From an uncultured beta proteobacterium (GTDB taxonomy: Bacteria; Pseudomonadota; Gammaproteobacteria; Burkholderiales; Rhodocyclaceae), in assembly GCA_903916205.1 (NCBI GenBank), contig CAIWVX010000476.1, positions 1 to 5,051 of the forward strand: a DNA stretch of 5,051 nucleotides, in the 5' to 3' direction. Positions 1 to 5,051 of this stretch are shown here, in pieces. Positions within the stretch are counted from its first letter, which is position 1. Every line of letters starts with the position of its first letter. The notes under the pieces are model-generated. The model was given only the letters and a program-made list of their open reading frames with translations. It searched no databases and was not told where the DNA came from. The position numbers and the translations under genes were made by a program.

Positions 1-46
1 GCAATTTGCCACTAATTCTAGTAGCGCATTTTAGTTGACGCAAGTG

Positions 47-76
47 GTTTTTATAGCCCATGTTTTTATAGCCCAT
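47..76. repeat. Perfect 15-bp tandem direct repeat
   Basis: The unit GTTTTTATAGCCCAT occurs at 47-61 and again, base for base, at 62-76 with no spacer. The match does not extend on either side, so it is exactly two copies. It begins 6 bases after a TTGACG hexamer and lies about 190 bases before the rsxA start. It could be a recent slippage duplication or a duplicated protein-binding site. Its function is unknown. Confidence 0.9.
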
Positions 77-193
77 AGAGAGCGCAAGTCATCTGTCCGA
101 TTTCATTCTATGCAAGGATGATTCACCCACTCACCCCTTCTCCTGTAATTTATGCTCTTCAGGCACATTCCCCATTGAACAAGTATGGTTGAA

Positions 194-219
194 CGATTAT
201 CAGCAAAATGTGATAATCG
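194..219. promoter_or_regulatory. Perfect 9-bp inverted repeat, candidate operator
   Basis: The arms CGATTATCA (194-202) and TGATAATCG (211-219) are exact reverse complements separated by 8 bases (GCAAAATG). The pairing does not extend outward or inward. The element ends 47 bases before the preferred rsxA ATG. No T-run follows, so it is not a rho-independent terminator. It could be a binding site for a dimeric regulator, with arm centres 17 bp apart, or an RNA hairpin in the leader. The arms contain GATAAT, the hexamer found in Fur boxes, but the order and spacing differ from a normal Fur box, so no regulator is named. Confidence 0.5.
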
Positions 220-266
220 CCGTCCCAGTCTCTGCCGCCTCAAATCCCCGCTTTGTTGCTCAAACC

Positions 267-851
267 ATGACCCACTACCTATTCATCATTGTCGGCGCTG
301 TCCTTGTTAACAACGTCGTCCTAGTGAGAATTCTTGGCCTGTGCCCTTTTATGGGCGTTTCCAAAAAATTGGAAACAGCTTTTGGCATGGGCGCGGCAAC
401 CACCTTCGTGCTGACCATCGGCACGGGCGCGAGCTACATTATTGACGCCTACTTGCTGCGACCTTTCGATTTGACGTATCTGCGTACGGTTTCTTTCATT
501 GTCACGATTGCCGCCGTTGTTCAGCTCACTGAGTTGATCTTAAAAAAGACCAGCCCGATACTGCATCAGGTACTCGGCATCTATCTGCCACTGATCACCA
601 CCAACTGCGCCGTGCTGGGCGTTCCTTTGCTGGCGCTTGGCAGCAAATATAACTTTATGGAATCCCTGCTCTTTGGTTTTGGTAGTTCGGTCGGTTTCTC
701 GCTGGCCCTGATTCTTTTTGCCGGAATCCGCGAACGCATCGAAGGCGCTGATGTGCCGCTCTATTTCAAAGGAACCGCCATTGCATTGATCACGGGTGGC
801 TTGATGAGCCTGGCCTTTATGGGGTTTTCCGGCTTGGACAAGTACCAATAA
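267..851 (+). CDS. rsxA: Rnf/Rsx electron transport complex subunit A (RnfA)
   Basis: Integral membrane subunit of the Rnf complex, 194 residues, close to the roughly 193 usual for RsxA. About six hydrophobic helices can be seen, near residues 4-24, 37-58, 70-90, 102-122, 132-153 and 170-189. Diagnostic stretches are [22 protein letters not shown] (21-36 region), [12 protein letters not shown] (107-118), [10 protein letters not shown] and the C-terminal [12 protein letters not shown]. Cys26 and Cys114 are in the positions that, together with the matching cysteines of RsxE, bind an intramembrane Fe-S cluster in characterised Rnf complexes. The ATG at 267 is chosen because family members start with a similar MT-D/H-YL sequence. 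An in-frame TTG at 189 would add 26 residues with no recognisable similarity. No clear Shine-Dalgarno precedes either start. The stop overlaps the rsxB ATG by one base. Confidence 0.96.
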   Translation: MTHYLFIIVGAVLVNNVVLVRILGLCPFMGVSKKLETAFGMGAATTFVLTIGTGASYIIDAYLLRPFDLTYLRTVSFIVTIAAVVQLTELILKKTSPILHQVLGIYLPLITTNCAVLGVPLLALGSKYNFMESLLFGFGSSVGFSLALILFAGIRERIEGADVPLYFKGTAIALITGGLMSLAFMGFSGLDKYQ

Positions 852-1393
852 TGATGACCGCGATTCTCATTATGGCGCTCGGTGCCGTTGTCCTTGGCGC
901 CACGCTCGGTTGGGCTTCAATCAAGTTCAAGGTTGAAGGGGATCCGCTGGTTGAAAAAATCGAAAGCGTCCTGCCGCAAACGCAATGCGGCCAATGTGGC
1001 TACCCAGGTTGCCGGCCGTATGCCGAGGCTATTTCCAGCGGTGAAGCCGAAATCAATTTGTGCCCGCCCGGAGGCCAAGAAGGCGTGCGCAAATTGGCTG
1101 ATCTGTTGGGGCGCGAAGTCAAACCGCTCGATGCCGAAGAAAAGCCCAAACAAGTCGCTTTGATCAACGAGCAAACTTGTATTGGTTGCACGCTGTGTAT
1201 TCAAGCGTGTCCGGTAGATGCCATCGTTGGTGCGGCAAAACAGATGCACACGATTATTGGAGCGCTGTGTACGGGTTGTGAATTGTGCATCGCCCCCTGC
1301 CCAGTGGAATGTATCCACATGGAAGTGCTCACCGAAAACCTTGAAAACTGGAAATGGCGTTATCCGGTGGTTGAAATCAAACGCGTTGCCTGA
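851..1393 (+). CDS. rsxB: Rnf/Rsx complex Fe-S subunit B (RnfB)
   Basis: Ferredoxin-like electron carrier subunit of the Rnf complex, 180 residues (E. coli RsxB is about 192). Residues 1-22 form a hydrophobic N-terminal anchor. A four-cysteine Fe-S domain follows with Cys46, Cys49, Cys54 and Cys71 ([11 protein letters not shown]...LCPPGG). Two classical 4Fe-4S motifs come next, Cys110/113/116/120 and Cys140/143/146/150, each CxxCxxCxxxCP. All twelve expected cluster ligands are present. In the family, RsxB passes electrons between the soluble donor side and the membrane flavin/Fe-S chain. The start ATG at 851 overlaps the rsxA stop (TAATG), suggesting translational coupling. A second ATG directly after it at 854 is an equally possible start and would shorten the protein by one residue. 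Confidence 0.97.
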   Translation: MMTAILIMALGAVVLGATLGWASIKFKVEGDPLVEKIESVLPQTQCGQCGYPGCRPYAEAISSGEAEINLCPPGGQEGVRKLADLLGREVKPLDAEEKPKQVALINEQTCIGCTLCIQACPVDAIVGAAKQMHTIIGALCTGCELCIAPCPVECIHMEVLTENLENWKWRYPVVEIKRVA

Positions 1394-1418
1394 CTCTCCG
1401 TTAATCAAAAGAACCCGA

Positions 1419-3086
1419 ATGCTCAAGCAACTTTTCAAATTTAAGGGCGGAGTCAAGCCAGACTCCAATAAAACGCCATCGGTGCAGACGCCGATTGCCG
1501 TCGCGCCCTTGCCTGCGCTATTGATTGTCCCGCTGCATCAGAGTATTGGCGGCATACCACACCCACTGGTTCAAGCGGGAGATCACGTCCTCAAAGGCCA
1601 GCGTATTGGCGACCCGGATAAATGGGTTTCCGCCGCAGTTCACGCGCCAACCTCAGGAACGGTGCTGGCCGTTGAAGAACGCATCGCCGCGCACCCTTCC
1701 GGGCTATCAACGCTATCGGTGATTATCGAACCCGACGGCCACGACGAATGGATCGAGCGCCGACCGGTGGATTACAAGACGCTAACCCCAGAACGCGTCC
1801 GCGAATTGCTACGCGACGCCGGTGTCGTTGGCCTCGGCGGTGCGGTGTTTCCTAGCCATGCCAAACTCTCCCCGGCAAAATCTGTCCCGATGGAAGAGTT
1901 GGTCATCAATGGGGCCGAATGCGAACCATTTATGACCTGCGATGACATGCTGATGCGCGAACGTGCCGAAGGCATTGTGCACGGCACGGCTATTTTTCGC
2001 GACCTGCTCGACGCCAAAAGAGTGCTCATCGGGATCGAGGACAACAAGCCTGAAGCCATTGCGGCGATGAAGCTGGCGGTCGAAAAACTGGGCCAAAATT
2101 TTGCAGTTATTGCCGTCCCGACCCGCTATCCGGCGGGGGGGGCCAAGCAGTTGATTCGCGTTTTAACCGGTAAGGAAGTCTCGGCGAACAAGCGCTCGCC
2201 CGAGATGGGCGTACAGTGTCTCAACGTCGCTACCGCCTACACCGCTTGGCGGGCGTTGGCGTTTGGTGAGCCGGTTATTTCACGCCTCATCACGGTCACC
2301 GGCAACGTCGAAAAACCGGGCAATTGGGAAGCATTGCTCGGCACCCCACTTCGGGACATTTTGGCCCTCGGTCAACCTAAGCTAGATACCAACGGTTATC
2401 TAATGGGTGGCCCGATGATGGGTTTTGAAATCCCCAGCCTTGATGCCCCGATGGTCAAAGCCAGCAATTGCCTTATAGCCGGTTCTCCCGCGCTGTTTCC
2501 GCCGCCGCCCCCTGAAATGCCGTGTATCCGCTGCGGTGCCTGCGCTGACGTTTGCCCGCACGAACTGCAACCGTTCGAGATGTACTGGTTCTCACGCGCC
2601 AAAAATTTCGGTAAAACTCAAGAATACAAACTTTTCGATTGCATCGAATGTGGTTGCTGTAGCTATGTTTGCCCCTCGCACATTCCACTGGTTCAATATT
2701 TCCGTTTTGCCAAAAGTGAAATATGGGCTCGCGAGCGCGAAAAAAACAAGGCCGATGCGGCCAAAACACGTTTTGAATTCCGCAACGAGCGCGACGAACG
2801 CGAAAAGGCTGAAAAAGCTGAGCGTCTAGCCAAAGCCGCCGCCGCCAAAGCGGCTGAAAAGCAAGTTCTACCGGCGGATGCGGTGACCACAACCTTACCC
2901 GATGAAGCCGATGCCGCCAAAAAAGCCGCCATCGCTGCGGCCATCGAACGCGCTCGCTTGCAGCGAGAAAACATACAGCCCAAAAACACCGACACACTGA
3001 CCGCAGCCCAGCGCCAAGAAATTGCCGCGATCGACGCCCGCCGCAACGTGCTGGAATCCGGCACCCACGACGCAGAGACCCAATAA
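1419..3086 (+). CDS. rsxC: Rnf/Rsx complex NADH/FMN and Fe-S subunit C (RnfC)
   Basis: Peripheral catalytic subunit, 555 residues. The N-terminal part (about 30-110) looks like the RnfC barrel-sandwich domain (GGIPHPLVQAGDHVLKGQ, HAPTSGTV). The region related to the 51-kDa subunit of complex I follows: GLGGAVFPSHAKL (138-150) is the glycine-rich nucleotide/FMN loop, INGAECEPFMTCDD (163-176) the next conserved block, and RYPAGGAKQLI starts at 236. Two 4Fe-4S motifs use Cys369/372/375/379 and Cys408/411/414/418. The tail from about 435 is rich in Ala, Lys, Glu and Arg and probably forms a coiled coil. It is much shorter than the repeat-rich tail of E. coli RsxC (about 740 residues in total). 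The frame is open upstream to 1218 inside rsxB, but family similarity begins at the ATG at 1419, 25 bases after the rsxB stop. The Shine-Dalgarno is weak (AAAGAA-like). A run of eight G lies at 2135-2142, in frame. Confidence 0.96.
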   Translation: MLKQLFKFKGGVKPDSNKTPSVQTPIAVAPLPALLIVPLHQSIGGIPHPLVQAGDHVLKGQRIGDPDKWVSAAVHAPTSGTVLAVEERIAAHPSGLSTLSVIIEPDGHDEWIERRPVDYKTLTPERVRELLRDAGVVGLGGAVFPSHAKLSPAKSVPMEELVINGAECEPFMTCDDMLMRERAEGIVHGTAIFRDLLDAKRVLIGIEDNKPEAIAAMKLAVEKLGQNFAVIAVPTRYPAGGAKQLIRVLTGKEVSANKRSPEMGVQCLNVATAYTAWRALAFGEPVISRLITVTGNVEKPGNWEALLGTPLRDILALGQPKLDTNGYLMGGPMMGFEIPSLDAPMVKASNCLIAGSPALFPPPPPEMPCIRCGACADVCPHELQPFEMYWFSRAKNFGKTQEYKLFDCIECGCCSYVCPSHIPLVQYFRFAKSEIWAREREKNKADAAKTRFEFRNERDEREKAEKAERLAKAAAAKAAEKQVLPADAVTTTLPDEADAAKKAAIAAAIERARLQRENIQPKNTDTLTAAQRQEIAAIDARRNVLESGTHDAETQ

Positions 3087-3090
3087 ACGT

Positions 3091-4107
3091 ATGAACTTCA
3101 CCACCCCGCCTTATCTCAGCCAGAACATCAGCGTCCAGCGCGTCATGGTGCAGGTGTTGATCGCCCTCTTGCCGGGCATTGCGACCTATGTCTGGTTGGC
3201 CGGATCGGCCATCCTGCTGCAACTTGCGCTAGCCACGATCACCGCGCTACTGGCCGAATTTTTCATGCTGAAATTACTGAAAAAACCGGTCGAACTTTTC
3301 CTTACTGACGGCAGCGCAGTTGTCACCGCCTGGCTGATTGCTTTAGCCTTTCCGCCGCTGGCCCCGTGGTGGTTGATTATCGTCGGCGTGGCCTTCGCCA
3401 TGGTGATCGCCAAACACCTTTATGGCGGACTCGGCCAGAACCCCTTTAACCCGGCGATGATCGCCTTTGCCATCTGCATCGTTTCTTTCCCGGCACAGAT
3501 GTCGCAGTGGCCACCGGTCGATCTGCATTCCAGCCTGAGCGATCAGTTGGCCGTAGTTTTTGGCTTCATGCCGCGTATGGACACCCTCAGCGGCGCGACC
3601 CCGCTCGACGCGCTGAAAACGGCCCTCAAACTTGGCGAAGGTCGTACCACGGTGGCGGCGGTCCTCGCGGATGCCGCGACGTTCGGCCATATGGCCGGTC
3701 GTGGCTGGGAATGGGTCAGCGTGGGTTATCTTCTCGGCGGCCTGTGGCTATGGCATCGCAAAATCATCAGTTGGCATGTGTCCGCCGGGTTCATCGTCGG
3801 CATCGCGCTCTTTGCCTCCGCCCTCTGGTTGTGGAATCCGACCCAATTCGCCAGCCCGCTGTTCCATCTTTTCTCCGGCGGCAGTATGCTCGGGGCCTTC
3901 TTTATCGTCACCGATCCGGTCTCCGGCTGCACTACCTTCAAAGGCAAACTGATCTTCGGCCTGTCCGCTGGCGTGCTGGCTTACCTGATCCGTGTCTTTG
4001 GCGGTTATCCCGACGGCGTGGCGTTCGCCGTATTGCTCCTGAACCTCTGCGTGCCGCTGATTGATATGTATACCCAGCCTCCCATCTTCGGCATGAAGGA
4101 CAAATAA
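3091..4107 (+). CDS. rsxD: Rnf/Rsx complex membrane flavoprotein subunit D (RnfD)
   Basis: Polytopic membrane subunit of 338 residues, near the family's usual 350, related to NqrB of the Na+-translocating NADH:quinone reductase. Many hydrophobic helices are visible, for example at about 20-60, 75-110, 120-135, 212-250, 264-276, 286-302 and 308-326. DTLSGATPLD (164-173) matches the flavinylation motif, and Thr170 is the expected site of covalent FMN attachment by an ApbE-type flavin transferase. Other conserved parts are GGLGQNPFNPAM (112-123), GWEWVS (205-210), TDPVSGCTT (274-282) and GYPDGVAFAVLLLN (305-318). The ATG at 3091 is chosen because the protein then starts in the family manner (PPYLSQNISVQRVM). 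The frame stays open upstream inside rsxC to 3022 but without similarity. It begins 4 bases after rsxC, and its stop overlaps the rsxG ATG. Confidence 0.96.
   Translation: MNFTTPPYLSQNISVQRVMVQVLIALLPGIATYVWLAGSAILLQLALATITALLAEFFMLKLLKKPVELFLTDGSAVVTAWLIALAFPPLAPWWLIIVGVAFAMVIAKHLYGGLGQNPFNPAMIAFAICIVSFPAQMSQWPPVDLHSSLSDQLAVVFGFMPRMDTLSGATPLDALKTALKLGEGRTTVAAVLADAATFGHMAGRGWEWVSVGYLLGGLWLWHRKIISWHVSAGFIVGIALFASALWLWNPTQFASPLFHLFSGGSMLGAFFIVTDPVSGCTTFKGKLIFGLSAGVLAYLIRVFGGYPDGVAFAVLLLNLCVPLIDMYTQPPIFGMKDK
4096..4100 (+). promoter_or_regulatory. Ribosome binding site of rsxG
   Basis: AAGGA lies 6 bases before the rsxG ATG at 4107, inside the last codons of rsxD. It is the clearest Shine-Dalgarno in the operon; the other genes have weak ones. 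It supports the start at 4107 and would allow reinitiation by ribosomes that finish rsxD. Confidence 0.65.
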
Positions 4108-4760
4108 TGTCGCACGCCAAGCCTTTTACTGCGACCAAAATGGCGACTCGCACCGCCATCATTCTCTTTTTATTCACCGTCAGTTTCACCGCCGCGCTCG
4201 CGGGTGTTTATCAGCTCACCAAACCGGCGATTGACGCCTATGCCGTGATGAAAACAATGCGCTCAATCGGAGACGTCCTGCCCGCCGACCGTTACGACAA
4301 CGATTTATTGAACGACACGCTCGAATTACCCGCGACTCCGGCCTTGGGTCTTGACGATGTTTCGACCGTCTATCGCGGACGCCAAGGCGGCCAACCCGCC
4401 GCACTGGTGCTTGAAGCCGTTGCGGCTGACGGTTATAGCGGCAAAATTCGCCTATTGATTGGCGTTCAGGCGGATGGCTCCTTGACCGGTGTGCGGGTGA
4501 CAGAACACCGAGAAACTCCCGGACTCGGTGACTACATTGAACCGCAAAAAGATAAAAACAAAGAGCGTCCGTGGATAAGCCAATTTGATGGCCTGTCGCT
4601 TGAAAACCGTCCAGATCGCGACTGGAAAGTTAAAAAAGATGGTGGACGTTTCGACTCCGTGGCGGGTGCGACGATCAGTCCGCGTGCCGTCATCAAGGCG
4701 GTCAACAAAACATTGAACTATGTCGCCGAGCACCGTGCCGAACTCTATGCAGCCAAGTAA
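4107..4760 (+). CDS. rsxG: Rnf/Rsx complex FMN-binding subunit G (RnfG)
   Basis: Membrane-anchored flavoprotein of 217 residues (E. coli RsxG is about 206), related to NqrC. One hydrophobic segment at about 16-36, after a basic N terminus, works as an uncleaved anchor with the rest expected on the periplasmic side. The FMN-binding domain shows GYSGKIRLLIGV (109-120), HRETPGLGDYI (134-144) and the flavinylation motif DSVAGATISPRAV (183-195). Thr189 should carry the covalently bound FMN. The motif has Ala where RsxD has Ser before GAT, which is common in this subunit. In the family, RsxG passes electrons in the chain with RsxD and the RsxA/RsxE cluster. The start shares one base with the rsxD stop and has a good Shine-Dalgarno at 4096-4100. 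rsxE follows after 12 bases. Confidence 0.96.
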   Translation: MSHAKPFTATKMATRTAIILFLFTVSFTAALAGVYQLTKPAIDAYAVMKTMRSIGDVLPADRYDNDLLNDTLELPATPALGLDDVSTVYRGRQGGQPAALVLEAVAADGYSGKIRLLIGVQADGSLTGVRVTEHRETPGLGDYIEPQKDKNKERPWISQFDGLSLENRPDRDWKVKKDGGRFDSVAGATISPRAVIKAVNKTLNYVAEHRAELYAAK

Positions 4761-4772
4761 GCGAGACAGATC

Positions 4773-5051
4773 ATGATTAGCTGGAAAGAAACAAAAACGA
4801 TTTTCACCAACGGGGCTTGGACACAGAACTCCAGCCTAATTCAGATGCTCGGCATGTGTCCGACGCTGGCTATAACAACCAGCTTGGTCAATGGTTTCAT
4901 GATGTCGATGGCGACCATTATCGTCATGTCTTTGTCGGGTTTTGTCGTGGCGTGTCTACGTAATTTCATCCCCCACGAAATCCGTATTCCGGTATTTATT
5001 CTAATCGCTGCGGCGATGGTGTCTTTAGTCGACCTTTCAATGGCGGCTTAC
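4773..5051 (+). CDS. rsxE: Rnf/Rsx complex membrane subunit E (RnfE), 3' end missing
   Basis: The first 93 codons of the second small membrane subunit, related to NqrD and RsxA. The family is usually a little over 200 residues, so more than half is outside the window. The sequence is in frame to the last base, with no stop. The diagnostic block SLIQMLGMCPTLAITT (21-36) corresponds to the LVQLLGLCPLLAVT motif of RsxE, and Cys29 is the expected ligand of the Fe-S cluster shared with RsxA. IPHEIRIPVFILIAA (66-80) matches the second conserved block, and hydrophobic helices lie at about 32-63 and 71-93. NqrD is less likely because all neighbours are Rnf genes. The ATG at 4773 comes 12 bases after rsxG, with a modest GAGA ribosome binding site at 4763-4766. 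Confidence 0.95.
   Translation, partial: MISWKETKTIFTNGAWTQNSSLIQMLGMCPTLAITTSLVNGFMMSMATIIVMSLSGFVVACLRNFIPHEIRIPVFILIAAAMVSLVDLSMAAY

Larger units (their letters stand above)
1..266. other. Non-coding leader upstream of rsxA
   Basis: I see no convincing gene in this stretch. It is richer in A and T than the operon that follows and contains two structured elements, a tandem repeat (47-76) and an inverted repeat (194-219). A TTGACG at 35-40 resembles a -35 box, but the best partner at an acceptable distance (CATGTT at 59-64, 18-base spacer) is poor, so no promoter is assigned. Two short open frames occur, at 118-192 (24 codons) and 185-310 (41 codons, running into rsxA). Neither has a well-placed ribosome binding site. 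The end of the upstream neighbour is not recognisable, so this is probably the promoter and 5' untranslated region of the operon. Confidence 0.6.

Noticed and set aside
35..64. Possible sigma-70 promoter, TTGACG with CATGTT
   Set aside because: The -35 hexamer is good, but the -10 matches TATAAT at only three of six positions; the better TATAGC cores in the repeat are at unsuitable distances (11 and 26 bases).
53..73. ATAGCCC half resembling an IscR-type site
   Set aside because: Only the left half fits from memory of the consensus; the right half does not, and the second copy of the repeat fits no better.
118..192. 24-codon open frame after AAGGATG in the leader
   Set aside because: The AAGGA directly abuts the ATG with no spacing, so it cannot act as a normal ribosome binding site, and the peptide has no recognisable feature.
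194..219. Fur box or rho-independent terminator
   Set aside because: The GATAAT-like hexamers are in the wrong order and spacing for a standard Fur box, and there is no T-run after the inverted repeat.
917..1468. Long open frame on the minus strand across rsxB
   Set aside because: It lies opposite a gene with all its Fe-S ligands intact, shows no recognisable domain, and is explained by codon bias of the + strand gene.
2473..3222. 249-codon open frame on the minus strand across the 3' part of rsxC and the start of rsxD
   Set aside because: Its composition is rich in Arg, Cys and Trp without any domain pattern, and it spans two well-supported genes; it is a shadow of their codon use.
3507..4064. 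185-codon open frame in another + frame inside rsxD
   Set aside because: The product is Arg- and Pro-rich and of low complexity, typical of a frame-shifted reading of a GC-rich membrane gene, and rsxD itself is clearly real.
267..5051. Na+-NQR (nqr) operon instead of rnf
   Set aside because: The RsxB ferredoxin with twelve cysteines and the RsxC double 4Fe-4S motif are Rnf-specific, NqrF is absent, and the gene order is ABCDGE.

Overview
The window holds one locus, a six-gene operon for the Rnf/Rsx ion-translocating electron transport complex, all on the + strand in the order rsxA-rsxB-rsxC-rsxD-rsxG-rsxE (rnfABCDGE). The first five genes are complete. rsxE runs off the right edge after 93 codons. 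The gene order, the RsxB layout (membrane anchor, a four-cysteine Fe-S domain, two 4Fe-4S motifs) and the RsxC and RsxD motif sequences fit a Pseudomonadota bacterium, probably beta- or gammaproteobacterial. The sequence does not allow a genus call. No foreign or mobile DNA is visible.

Layout: bases 1-266 are a non-coding leader with a perfect 15-bp tandem repeat (47-76) and a perfect 9-bp inverted repeat (194-219). The genes then follow almost without gaps: rsxA/rsxB and rsxD/rsxG share one base (stop TAA overlapping ATG), rsxC/rsxD are 4 bases apart, rsxG/rsxE 12 and rsxB/rsxC 25. This spacing implies one transcript and probably translational coupling. No terminator is seen, as expected because the operon continues past the window.

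How the parts work together (family knowledge): RsxC and RsxB are the Fe-S/flavin modules that handle NADH and ferredoxin electrons. RsxD and RsxG carry FMN covalently bound to threonine. RsxA and RsxE are related six-helix membrane proteins that together hold an Fe-S cluster in the membrane. The complex couples ferredoxin/NAD electron transfer to ion movement. In E. coli it is known for keeping SoxR reduced, and in diazotrophs for supplying reductant to nitrogenase. Which role applies here cannot be told from this window.

The coding part is ordinary and well conserved, and I found no undescribed system. The points worth a second look are in the leader (the two repeats, and an rsxA start without a clear ribosome binding site) and a run of eight G inside rsxC.
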